Positions 1 to 10,300 of a stretch of 64,000 bases of DNA are shown here, one piece after another. The notes beneath the pieces were generated by a model. The model made no database searches, was not told the origin of the DNA, and saw only the letters and a program-made list of their open reading frames with translations. The stretch's first letter is position 1. Every line of letters starts with the position of its first letter. Both the position numbers and the translations under genes were made by a program. Source of the DNA: Ciona intestinalis (lineage: Eukaryota; Chordata; Ascidiacea; Phlebobranchia; Cionidae); contig NC_020167.2 of assembly GCF_000224145.3 (NCBI RefSeq), positions 1,912,113 through 1,976,112 on the forward strand, written 5' to 3'.

Positions 1-590
1 CATTGCTTCGTTTTCGTTCATTTTGTTAACAAACAACCAACTCACAGTGATCGGTAGTACTGCAATGAAAAACTACTATCCTTTCGTAGCTTGTCGAGCC
101 ACCAGCCTTCTGTGATGCACAAATATATCGCATAAAATATTTATACCCACATTAATACGATATTCAAATCCTATGTACCAAACTACGAGCAATCACCCAA
201 TTGGTCGAACTCTGACACTCAACCTTATACCGCGGCTACACTGGTAACCAATCTCATTCAACTGACAGCGCTCTGGCACGGCCACTCACGTTGATGACGT
301 CACCGAATAAGAAATACGATCTACGCAGCCGCAATTAGAACCTCTTACCGCGAAATGACAATGCCGTCTACTATGACTTATTAATAATGTTCGTTCAGTA
401 ACAGATGTGCGTTTAAATAGATACCTGTTATGCATTATGTTCATTGACATTTATACCTTACTGTGACGTCACTCCACCCAAATCGTGCCAAATGTCAGCG
501 TTACATAATACAAGTCACTGTTTAAACATTTTTGAACTTACCGTAAGACTAAAAAACCGCCATGTTTTATCCATATTCTTTCTATTCCAG
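1..590 (+). other. Intron of the ATRX-type gene (left edge)
   Basis: No coding exon is visible here. The first supported exon begins at 591 after a pyrimidine-rich TCTATTCCAG acceptor and opens inside the helicase C-terminal domain, so the earlier exons must lie left of the window and this stretch is intron. A short open frame starting at 444 has no family resemblance and overlaps the real exon in the wrong frame. Confidence 0.6.
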
Positions 591-3500
591 CCTTGTATTC
601 AGTCAAAGTCTTCTCTCGCTGGACTTGATCGAGGAAATGCTTGCTCTGTCAACCGTGAAGGTTCTCAGCCAATTAGAAGACGGGAAAATCTCGACGGAGA
701 TTGACTATAGGAAGTGGTATAAAAACTTGGATTATTTCCGTATGGACGGTTCATCGCTGGGAAAATCGCGACAACGTTGGATAAATGAGTTCAACGATGA
801 AACGGACAGAAGGTATATGGTTTGGAGAGTTTAGACCTAAAACACAAAAGCCGTTATTTATGTAAATTCACCACTCAACCGCCACCATTCACGTATACGA
901 CATCCTTTTGTTAAAAAAAGCTTAAAAATCACACTTTTTTCTTAACTTTCATTTATTATATATAATTAGTGTGTTAATTTTCCGAATTTGCAATCTTTAA
1001 TAACAACATTTTTAAGGGCAAGGTTATTTCTTATATCGACGAAAGCTGGTTCGTTGGGCGTGAATCTGGTAGCTGCGAACCGTGTCGTTATTTTCGATGC
1101 ATCGTGGAATCCTTCGCATGATATTCAGTCAATTTTCCGCGTTTATCGTTTCGGTCAGGCCAAATGCTGCTATATTTACCGGCTCATTGCACAGGTGAAA
1201 ATGACTGTGTTTCAAATGTAAATTTACATGTTGGTGTTGTTGTTGCTTGTTGGTCTTGGATGCCATTACTGCTGAATATACAGGCAATGAATTTGCTTTC
1301 ATGTTACCCTGTACCTAGAAAACAAACGCCCGGATTATACAAAGCGCACGCCATTTTTCCAGTTACGAGCCATATACCTAAATAGTCTGCCCAATTATAC
1401 GTCTTATGTATCAAAATAACTTGGAAAATATAACCAACCGCATTGCATTACTACAGGGAACCATGGAAGAAAAAATCTACGACCGACAGGTCACCAAACA
1501 GTCATTGTCATTCCGGGTAGTGGACGAGCAACAGATCAACCGACATTTCACTGCCCATGATTTACAGGAATTGTACACTTTCAACCCGTCACCTACTCCA
1601 GCCGAAAGCGAGAGACCAACACACGCTTTGCCTAAGGTAGGTTCCTAACTATGTTCAAATGCGTCATATGTATATGTCAACGAATCAAGGACAGCATTCA
1701 TTGTTGTTGTAATTAACATACGGTTGCAGATAGTGTTTCACATCCCTTAATTACTACATATGGCAATAATCTGTCACGGACTCACGGTCCTACTGTTATC
1801 CACAGTTAAAGTATTATAGAAATATGAACAACCGTATGGTGCCTGTCCACGCTATATCCATGTGATTTTTACAACGTATTCAAGTACGATGGTAAAAAAA
1901 CAAAGCAATCACTGCCAAGAGCAAATTTATTTTTTAATCACGGCAGCATCAACACATTAAATCGTGTTTTCATTAATTTTTTATCCTTGAATACATACAC
2001 CTGCATTATGCATGATGATATTCAGTGTTTTAAATTATTACAGTGACGACAGTCATGTTATAAAGGTAGCCAGTGGTGTTATGTGTCAAAATCAAATGCA
2101 GTGAGCACTAATACACGCTTGCTTGGATTTAAAATCAAGTAAAAAGTATAAGTCCCTCTATGACATTATAGAAAAATATATAACAACGGCAAAACGTAAT
2201 CTACTTCAGACCTTTAGCATGATCAAACGACATCGATAGAGGAACTGCTTTGCATATAATTGCATATAATGATAGTCATTACTTTACCTATGATCACCAA
2301 AAATATATGAAAGAAATTTAGTGACAAAGGCCTTTTTTCTAGTAAACGACTCTAACTTGTTCCTTGCAACCATAGGACCCCTTGCTCGCTGAGTTGTTGA
2401 CTGGAGAATGCACTCGTGACAAGATTGTTAGTTACCATCAACACGACTCGCTTCTGGATCATCAGGAGGCGGAGGAGCTCACTGAGGAGGAGAGGAAGGC
2501 GGCGTGGGAGGAGTATGAGAATGAGAAGAAGGTATTGTGACGTCACAGTCGCCATTTTACGTTTGGAAATATTTGTGTTGCGGATAATTGTAAAGCAATT
2601 ATTACGCACCTAAACAGTTAGGTGCAAAAACTAAGGATTTGAATAATATAAGCATAAGGGAAGGGTGAGGTCCTACCAAGGCGTGAAAGCCAGGTGAACT
2701 AGGGTTTACGCAAAGTTCGCACATTATCCCTGCTAATCTGTATAAAAAGCTATTTCTAAACCGTCAGGGCAATACATACTGTGTTTCATTATATAGTACA
2801 CGTCTCTGTTGCTTTTCCGTTCCCATTTTATAAAAAATATCCTTACCGTATCTTTTACCTAGGGTCTCCACCGTTTTAACCCACCACCCCAACAACAACG
2901 AACCGCTTTTACTGTGGCAAATCAAATGACCAACCAGATTACCCCCTTGAATATGCTCAGTCAACTACAGCCAGATCCTATCTCCACAATACAACAAGAC
3001 AATCTACTGAGTGAAGCTGTTCTTTCCTCGCTCAGGTTGCCTTTAACTCCTGAAATGAGTAAAGAGCAACGTAACCAGGCACAGTCAGTGGTTACTCTTA
3101 TGTTAAAGGTGAGTGAACCCCTTTATTTTATGGTATACTGATAGGTACATGGCATGTACTGAAATATACTCTCACTGTAACAACGGTAACGGTTTAATAC
3201 GTAGGAATACCAGGGTGATGGGGTAATATGGGACATGTTTTCATTTTCTTTACTTGTTTCATTTGATAGTAAACAAAGAATATTACAGAGTTATATAACC
3301 GTAGCCTACCGACTAAAAAAGAGGTGTTAATTGTTTAAAACACGATCAGGAAATATGGGTTTTAGGTTCTAACGGTATCCCATCTTACCCCACCATACTA
3401 TATAGCTATATATTTATAACCCAGTCATCAGAACTATTCTAATCCATGTCAGTAATTTCCTACATCGAGCTACGCAAATAAAGCTGAGATTTAGACCCAC

Positions 3501-5508
3501 TCCACATCATCTTGTTACCGCAAACCTTTCTTTACAGGCGACTCGTGTTATGCAGCAAGCCGCCGCTCGCCTCGAGTTTTTGAAACCCGTCGACCATGAA
3601 AAAACGATGTCCAACCTTGTAAGTTGATTAACCGCACATTTATTTATTCATTTATCACGTCGTAAATTCACCGTTCGTTCATCTTCACGTTTATGTTTAG
3701 AAAGCATTGCCCATGTATCGGCACATGAAGGACGACAGCTTGCGGATGATTGCAATCGAGCTGATGATCCGCCAGCAGCAGCAGAGATCGAACGCGGAGA
3801 AAGAATTTAAAACAAGCAAAATGCAAATCACTTGGTTGGAAAGCAGGGTAAACAAAACATTTCATTTTTGTTTAACTAGATTTAAGTAGAAAGTGTTATA
3901 TATTTCGCATTTCTTGATATATAAATTCTTTTTTTTTACCTCTAGCGTCTGCGTGTGTATAACGACTGTTGTTTTTTTGCTGATTTCCTTTTTTTCGTTG
4001 TATTAATCAACCTGATCTTCTGTTAAATAACCTGAACCAATAAGATAAAAATGTAACCATTAGACACTTTTCATAGAGTTGAACGATTTCTACGTAGAAA
4101 TAAAGTAACGATCTGGTGCTACGAAGATCCTATAAGAGTGTTATGTATTTCTCATTTCTTGATATGTAAGTTCGTTACTGCAACTACTAATAAACTTTTC
4201 TATACAGTATCGTAAGATCATTCAAGATGCAGTGAATCTCAACGGAATGATCGCTCTTGCCAAAGCCGCAGCCAACGGGCCGAACTCAGTCATAAACTTA
4301 GTAAGGAAAAAAATCGTTTAGCTTTTACAAAATATTTGTATGTTATTTAAATTCTTTTCTCTTTTAAAAGTATATGTTTATGTTTTTCGATTACATATTC
4401 TGTTAAAATTGTCCAAGTATGGGCGAAAATACACACGAAGATGTGCCAGCCCTGTAAGGGTGACGTGAATTGTTTATTTTCGTGTTGTGACTAAAACAGG
4501 CGAGCATTTAAGTTTTATTTGTAAATTAACCGTAGACTCTGGATGACGACGCTGAAATGAAAACAAAAGCTTCAGATTTAGCTCGCTCTTCATTTCAATC
4601 ACTGTTGACACAAAATAAGGAAATCGCTCCAAGACCTGCTGCATCTAAAAACGGTAGTAAGTTATTTTGCTTTAACAGCGGTTGGTTTAAACTACGATTG
4701 TGTTTATTATACTTACGTTTACGTCACACGACGTCACCGCAGGAAAAAATACGTGCAGCTACAAATGTTTCGCAATGCTATATATTTACCAAAACTCAGT
4801 GTGTAGTTCTAATTGATATATATTCTATTTTGATGCAACAAAACTACGTCCAGCAACGCGGATTACTAGATCAGGCTAGATATAAAAGAATATATCGCAG
4901 TCGTTTGCATCATATTCACACAAACAATAATTGTATAGTTGAAAGGGGAAAGATGGGATACCTTAGTACATCAAATATTTAAACATTCTGATCGTGTTTT
5001 GAACAATTAACAACGATCTATGGAAGTCGTGAGGATACGGTTTTATAATTTTTAAATGTTTTTCGTTTACTACCAAATGGGACGAGAGAATATAATGAAA
5101 ATGTTTCCCATCTTCCCCCACCCTACTATATTAACTTTTTTCTCTGGTTATTTATTAGGTGCAAAAGTGACTTCTACTATTTCGGCTCTCTTCAGCGCGT
5201 CGTCTAAGCCAGTGAAGGAACTGAGCATTTCAGAAAAAGAAGCACCCAAAAGTTTAAAACCAACAACAATAGACCTTACTGATGACAACGATAAGGAAAC
5301 CCGAGATACGAAACCTGTTGTGGAATCACTTGATACAACAAAAGCGAGTGCTGAGGTAGCGAAGAAGGCACCGCCACCGAAGCGTGTAAACGAGAATGGC
5401 AGAAAAAAAGCAGCATATGAGAGTGAAGAAGATTCTGAGAGCGATGAAGATTGGGAAACGCAGTATTCTAGGAACGCGAAGAATCGAAGTAGAAGAACTA
5501 GGTCTTAA
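591..5508 (+). CDS. ATRX: ATRX-type SNF2 chromatin remodeller, 3' part of gene (10 exons)
   Basis: ATRX is a nuclear SNF2-family ATPase that, with DAXX, deposits histone H3.3 at repeats and telomeres. Exons seen: 591-812, 1017-1194, 1457-1636, 2376-2531, 2863-3108, 3538-3618, 3701-3847, 4208-4300, 4536-4653 and 5159-5508 (TAA). All junctions are GT-AG and the phases join without a break, giving about 590 codons. In order they encode helicase motif IV (LVFSQSL), motif V ([16 protein letters not shown]) and motif VI ([11 protein letters not shown]), then the ATRX-specific stretch [22 protein letters not shown] and [12 protein letters not shown]. That run distinguishes it from the RAD54L2/ARIP4 relatives. 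A looser C-terminal region and an acidic-then-basic tail follow. The N-terminal ADD domain and the first half of the ATPase are outside the window. The gene is convergent with the SLC22 gene downstream. Identification is from recalled family sequence; the boundaries are inferred from splice signals. Confidence 0.93.
1017..1194 (+). CDS. ATRX: ATRX exon with helicase motifs V and VI
   Basis: Begins after TTTTTAAG with one base that completes an Arg codon split by the preceding intron, and ends CAG|GTGAAA in phase 0. It encodes [16 protein letters not shown] (motif V) and the motif VI arginine region [10 protein letters not shown], whose Arg residues contact ATP in SNF2 enzymes. All key residues are intact, so nothing suggests a decayed ATPase. 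Reading on past 1194 runs into intron sequence and is not coding. Confidence 0.93.
1457..3108 (+). CDS. ATRX: ATRX exons of the conserved post-helicase region
   Basis: Three exons (1457-1636, 2376-2531, 2863-3108), all phase 0 at both ends. The first holds [20 protein letters not shown] and the [12 protein letters not shown] segment. The second holds [18 protein letters not shown] and the Glu-rich [18 protein letters not shown] block. The third opens G-L-H-R-F and becomes Gln/Pro/Thr-rich. The order and content follow vertebrate ATRX C-terminal to its helicase. The 739-bp intron 1637-2375 and the 331-bp intron 2532-2862 show nothing else that I can support. Confidence 0.88.
3209..3402 (+). 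mobile_element. MITE copy in an ATRX intron
   Basis: One of a family of about 195-bp non-autonomous elements in this window. The ends are inverted repeats of about 30 bp: TAGTAGGGTGGGGAAGATGG at one end and its complement ending CCCCACCCTACTATA at the other, flanked by TA. The core of this orientation reads TAGTAAACAAAG and TTAATTGTTTAAAACACGAT. This copy is diverged. Confidence 0.75.
3538..4653 (+). CDS. ATRX: ATRX C-terminal exons with Gln-rich helical segment
   Basis: Exons 3538-3618, 3701-3847, 4208-4300 and 4536-4653. They encode a Gln/Met-rich, probably helical region (for example [15 protein letters not shown]) like the Q-rich end of vertebrate ATRX. The last of the four ends one base into a codon at ACG|GTAGTA, and the next exon at 5159 supplies the other two bases (G-GT, Gly). 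Sequence conservation with recalled ATRX is weaker here, so these exons rest mainly on clean splice sites and phase agreement. Confidence 0.75.
4935..5130 (-). mobile_element. MITE copy in the last ATRX intron
   Basis: Reverse orientation (AACAATTAACAACG and TTTACTACCAAATGG on the plus strand), with both ends recognisable. Its right end lies 28 bp before the start of the last ATRX exon, so it directly abuts the pyrimidine tract of that acceptor. Confidence 0.82.
5159..5508 (+). CDS. ATRX: ATRX last exon: acidic/basic tail with SUMO-interacting-like motif
   Basis: Starts after TTATTTATTAG and ends at TAA 5506-5508. The encoded tail has a Ser/Lys-rich start, then [10 protein letters not shown] at 5263-5292, which matches the hydrophobic-Asp-Leu-Thr plus acid pattern of SUMO-interacting motifs. 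After that come a Lys/Pro stretch, an acidic [13 protein letters not shown] block and a basic RSRRTRS end. A MITE copy ends about 28 bp upstream of this exon. Confidence 0.8.
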
Positions 5509-5738
5509 CATCTGATCACACCAAAGCTGATTTAATCTATAGTTCCCGACTTACCTATAGCAAAATTCTTCATTACACTTTTCCCCACAACAGTATCGGA
5601 GCTCCTATTTTTTTAACCCAAGTTTTAACCCATCCCTTTCTCGCGACTGCCACGCGTTTTTTTATTTCCTTTCATTCAGTTTTTTCGTTCTGTTCTATAC
5701 TCCCGATCTTAAACCGGTCCGATTAACGTTGTCAGTTG

Positions 5739-5744
5739 AATAAA
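5739..5744 (+). terminator. Candidate ATRX polyadenylation signal
   Basis: A canonical AATAAA lies 231 bp after the ATRX stop codon, in a T-rich stretch. It is the first AATAAA downstream of the stop on this strand. The cleavage site was not determined. Confidence 0.5.
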
Positions 5745-6725
5745 TTGTACGAGGAGTCTAACTGTTAAACGTTTCGTTTTTATAAAAAGATACTTGAAAA
5801 TAGAAGCAGGTACTACGGTCAATTATGGCTTGCTTTGTTCATGTGTATATGAAGCATATTACCTAAAATTTAAATGTAACAAATAACGGGCAATTGAATT
5901 TGTGAACAGACTGGTACCCGTTTTTTAAACAAGTAATGTATGACGTACTTACAGCAATACACGTCATACCACGAGTAGGACATACATTTTTGTTGATCGG
6001 AACTGTTACTATAATATCCAAACTAACTATATCCCTGGCGACATTTTCAAGGTAGTGTATAGCCTATGGATAATTTACTCAAATTCAGGTAACTGAATCT
6101 TACTATACGACAGATATTCTACACTCGCTTTCGTACTTCTTGCTTTGCACACTACTGTTTTTTAGTTTTCGTTTTGTCAAAAAAATTGAACGTTTTTTTT
6201 TTCAATTAAATATTTTGTGCAGCTATCACATGTTAGAGCTTTTTGTCTAGTTTTTTTTTATTCTACATCTCTTTCGTTTTGTATATGCTTTCAGCTGCAA
6301 GGGTAGTAAGAGGCACGTTTCGAAAGTTATTTAAGTGGTACATGTCATAAAAGAAGGTAACTTGTTCTAATATAGTACATGATAAAGACAAATTGCTATT
6401 TCACTAAATACAATCGTTTGTTACAGGTTAAAAACGCTCCACGGTGCAATGTGGCGTTGTACGAAAATTCATAAAGCGAATGCATAGTATCGAAAGCTTG
6501 GGCTGCAATGTACTTTAGACCCACAACGAAAGGTAAGTGCCGTGTATAAGCATTAGGCCTGTGATGAGACTAGCTCAATACGTGTGGGCAAGTTTAAATT
6601 GAAATTTCTTCAGTTATTAGCGGTGCTGACTTCGGAACGCCATCAACCGGCATGACAAACTTCTTTTTGTTATTGTTGTTAAGCCTGCAATGCGTAACTA
6701 ATGAATAACATCCGCTTATTGAATA

Positions 6726-6856
6726 GTATAGTGGGAGGGGGACGAAATATATAACTATTCTGATCGTGTTTTAAACAATTAACAATGGTCTATGAAAGTC
6801 GCAAAGACAAGGTTTTATAATTCCCTGAATGTTTTTTTGTTTGCTACCAAAATGTA
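6726..6856 (-). mobile_element. Truncated MITE copy
   Basis: Left end and core in reverse orientation (GATCGTGTTTTAAACAATTA, GTTTGCTACCAAA); the right inverted repeat is lost. Confidence 0.7.
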
Positions 6857-6950
6857 TATGGACTGTAGGCATAAAATCAGAAACAGTCGATGCATTTTTT
6901 GTTAAGCAACGGATTCATTTTAATGTTTTATAATTGAGTATTGTTACTGT

Positions 6951-7144
6951 ATAGTAATGTTGGGCAAGACAGGACACCTTTTGGACATATTATCCTGATC
7001 GCACTTTAAACAATTAACAAGGATCTATATGAGAGTCGTGGGGATTTAGTTTAATAATTTTTTTTTGTTTACCACCAAATGGTAGGCCTACGAGAAAACA
7101 AAATAAAAAGGTGTAGGCTACCATCTCTCCCTTCCCTACTATAT
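6951..7144 (-). mobile_element. MITE copy in the SLC22 3' UTR region
   Basis: Full-length but diverged copy with both inverted repeats (right end TTCCCTACTATA). It ends 43 bp beyond the SLC22 stop codon and so is probably transcribed in that gene's 3' UTR. Confidence 0.78.
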
Positions 7145-7187
7145 TACAAATTTCTCATCAACAAAGTTATTTACAATCGTAAAACAC

Positions 7188-7337
7188 TCACGCTAGTTTA
7201 TATTCTTTGCTCATTTTCCTGTGCATTTTATAGAAATGCTGAGCATCTGCCATTGTACAAAGCATTGACATTCCGTTCGTCTCTGGGCATCTGGAAGCCA
7301 TCACAGCGGAAAGAAAGCACACCAAACCTAAAACAAC
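7188..7337 (-). CDS. SLC22 gene last exon: TM12 and cytoplasmic tail
   Basis: Begins after TATCCATAG in phase 0 with VVLGLVCFLSAVMAS (second half of TM12), then CPETNGMSM and a charged tail ending KEYKLA-stop (TGA 7190-7188). It fits the end of SLC22 proteins, where PET-x-G follows TM12. The plus strand over the same bases is open from 7079 to 7375, but that is a shadow. The 3' UTR starts 44 bp from a MITE copy. Confidence 0.87.
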   Translation of the reverse strand, partial: VVLGLVCFLSAVMASRCPETNGMSMLCTMADAQHFYKMHRKMSKEYKLA

Positions 7338-10300
7338 CTATGGATACAGCAAAGGTACCTCGGTTAGTTATATGACCTCGTTGCTATTTAATGCTGGGAC
7401 TATTTTGTTGTTTGTGTAACGTAAAGCGAAAATCGGTTCTACTTCGGTTAAAATTGCTGTTCATGTAAAATAAACGTAAGCTTGTTTTGACTTTCGCATG
7501 GCGTCACTTACAATATGTTTGTGTTTACCATAAAAGTAATCGAGAAAGTATACTGTTGTAACGCATTTAAAATTGCAAAAAAATCCGTACTGCAATGACT
7601 TGAAATGCACAAATGATTTACCGGCAAAATCCAAGGTACTTTGCTTTGAGTTTGAAGCAGAAAAGGCGCGATAATGCTTGCCATTCTCGCACCAGCTGAC
7701 GTCACACCAAGGGCTGTGTTTCTGCAAGTACAATATGCAAATTAGCTATGCAGTTGTGGTATGATACGTATGCTTGCATTACATCATTTCGCAGTCTTGG
7801 TGTTTGCAAAACAAGACTCACCGGATGTGCGTAGGATATAGTTCGGCAGTATAGAGAAACAACATGTTAAACGAACCGCTGATTGTGAATTTTGCAATCA
7901 GCAGAATAACCACTTCAGCTGTGCCAATACCTGAAAACAAAACTTTTCGTAAAATAACAGCAGTTTTGAACGCCCAACTCCTTAAAATAAGCAATGCATT
8001 GAACAATTTTAACAATGATCACCAATAGACACTGTACAGGGATATGCAAGTAAACAGTAACTGGTTATAAAACATTCAAAGCAATCTGTGCAAGTAAAGC
8101 TGTGGTAACAATTTCGACTGTGATAATAATTTCTCGCGGTCAGCTCACACCTATACCTGTACTGTCTTTGAATGCAAACTTCAACACTTCATTGATAATC
8201 AGTAGACTGCCAGATATCACCAGCGCTATAACAACAGTTTTTGCTCGCCCGAACTTGTGGATGAATGGAACAACAAGAATACAAGCAATAGATTCAACCA
8301 ATCCACTCAGCGCGTTGTTAAGAAAAGGATTTCCTGCCCAGCTTCCAACGTTGAAAGATAAACAGAAGAACACAAGGCTGCGCGTTCAAAAACAAGTTAT
8401 TACAACTTGCAGTCAGAAGAATGAACATTATTGAAAGAATAGATTAAATTAACATGGGTAAAACACGTATCTGCCCAAACAATACTAGTTTGTTAAAAAA
8501 ACTGCCGAATGTTATTTCATTATATTGCGAAGTATATAAGTAATAGACACATGCTTAGCAAAGAAAATGATGTTTGTATTTACATATAGTAGGGTGGGAA
8601 AAGATGGGACACCTTTATAATCTTCTCGTCCCATTTAGCAGTAAACAAAGAACATTCATTGAATTGTAAAATCGTATTCTCACGACTTTCATAGACCGTT
8701 GTTAATCGGTTAAACGACGATCAGGATATTTGGATATTATGTACTAAAAGTGTCCCATCTTCCCCCACACTACCACTTGAAGATTACTGTGGTCAGAAAT
8801 ACCTATTTATGAACCATTGAAACGTCATCACCACAAGCAGTAGAACCATTCGCGGCTTCATGCACAACATCAGTGGTGAGAAATCCTCATGTTTCTGCAC
8901 AACAAAAATATCAATAGACACCATGTTTACATACAGTTGCCCACCTTCTCGCAGTCGTCTATCTCTGCGCGTTCCCAAACGTTTTCATTCAGTGTTCTGC
9001 CGTTTCTCTTCGCCATTTTCCTGCATACTTCCTTTGCACAGTCAACTTTTCCTTGTGTGAACAGCAACCTGGATGTCGCAAGCAAAACGTGACTAAAGAA
9101 AGTGTCAGGTGAGACTTGACACACGACCGAGAAATATGTATGTTGTAAAAGTTTGGTCGTTTCTACTGAGCATTGATTGAACCCCAAATAATGAACGGCG
9201 TTTTTTGTCGAGTTAATTATAGGCGGGAATGTAAGATATTAAATCGAACAAACCTCGGTGATTCTGGCATGAAGGGTGCGATAAATAAGAAAGGCAAGAA
9301 CAACAAGCCAAGGGAAAGTTCCAAGGTCCTCCAATGTCGGAAAAAATATCCCAAAATGGAAAGCGTCATGTAGCCAAACCCGGACCACACACCAAGTTGC
9401 AACCCGACCATAGCACGGTACGGTGCGCCGACTATTTCTACAGCTGTAATGTAAAGGCGTTTAAGCAAAGTGACTTGACCCATTTCTAAGCAACTGTGAA
9501 ATAAAGTTCGATTAGACTTTGGTTGCTGCGTTACACAAGTGCTTATCTGTGTACTGTGTCACTGAGTACATTTACGTCTGAGTTGAAAACGTGATCGTTA
9601 ACTATCGTCTTTATGTAATTATAATAGCTCTTACCTGCAACTGATTTACTGAATTCAGTACTGTGTCAGTAAGTATTAACTAAATTCCAGCTGTACTAAT
9701 CTGAGCGATGTAAAGTGTGCTAAACTCATCTAAATTGAATTTTGCTTTTTTTTAACTTTCTTTGTTGACCTTTCCTTGCCTAACAACCACATACAATTTG
9801 AAAGAATATAAATAGAAGGTGTGTACAATTCGGCACCTGCTGTGCACCTTTCCAGAGCCATTTCGGAGAGTCAGCACGCTCGTTATCCCCGCCGAGTTGC
9901 GGACCTCCTGTTTCATTATTTAATAATTACATACAATATTAAATTCACACCAAAACCTTACTATAAACGGACATAGCGACCAACGTTGCGATTGAAGATC
10001 CACCCACAATAAAGCGCATTATGATGAAACTGAGGAAATTCGGACTTAAGGAGCAGCAACTTGCCACTATTGCGTTCAATGCTGTAGCTACTGCCATTGT
10101 CCTGATACGACCGTATCTATCAATGCAACAACACGCATGATTTTAAGCTACAAAGAGTGGAGCGGGGTTAGATGGGACGCTATTTTAATCTGTATTACAA
10201 GTCTTAAATTACAAAACAAATTACGGCAATGTTAATTACCGGTCGGCGATGTTTCCCCCCACCACTGAACCCAACAACATCCCAAGGCAGAAGATGGCTG

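Larger units (their letters stand above)
5745..7187. other. Convergent intergenic region between ATRX and SLC22 gene
   Basis: No coding exon is supported. The stretch holds T-rich and A-rich runs and two MITE copies (6726-6856 and 6951-7144). Because the SLC22 gene ends on the opposite strand at 7188, its 3' UTR must extend leftward through the second MITE copy and perhaps the first. I see no clear AATAAA close to the minus-strand stop, so the end of that transcript is unknown. Confidence 0.5.

Noticed and set aside
4557..4982. 141-codon frame extending beyond an ATRX exon
   Set aside because: Only 4536-4653 is exon; the rest reads through the donor into intron and into a MITE.
7079..7375. 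98-codon plus-strand open frame between ATRX and SLC22
   Set aside because: It overlaps the last SLC22 exon, which is convincing on the minus strand by phase and by the PET-x-G ending. The plus-strand product resembles nothing.
10155..10182. Possible MITE end (GAGTGGAGCGGGGTTAGATGGGAC)
   Set aside because: Only about 25 bp resemble the element end and no core follows; too short to call.
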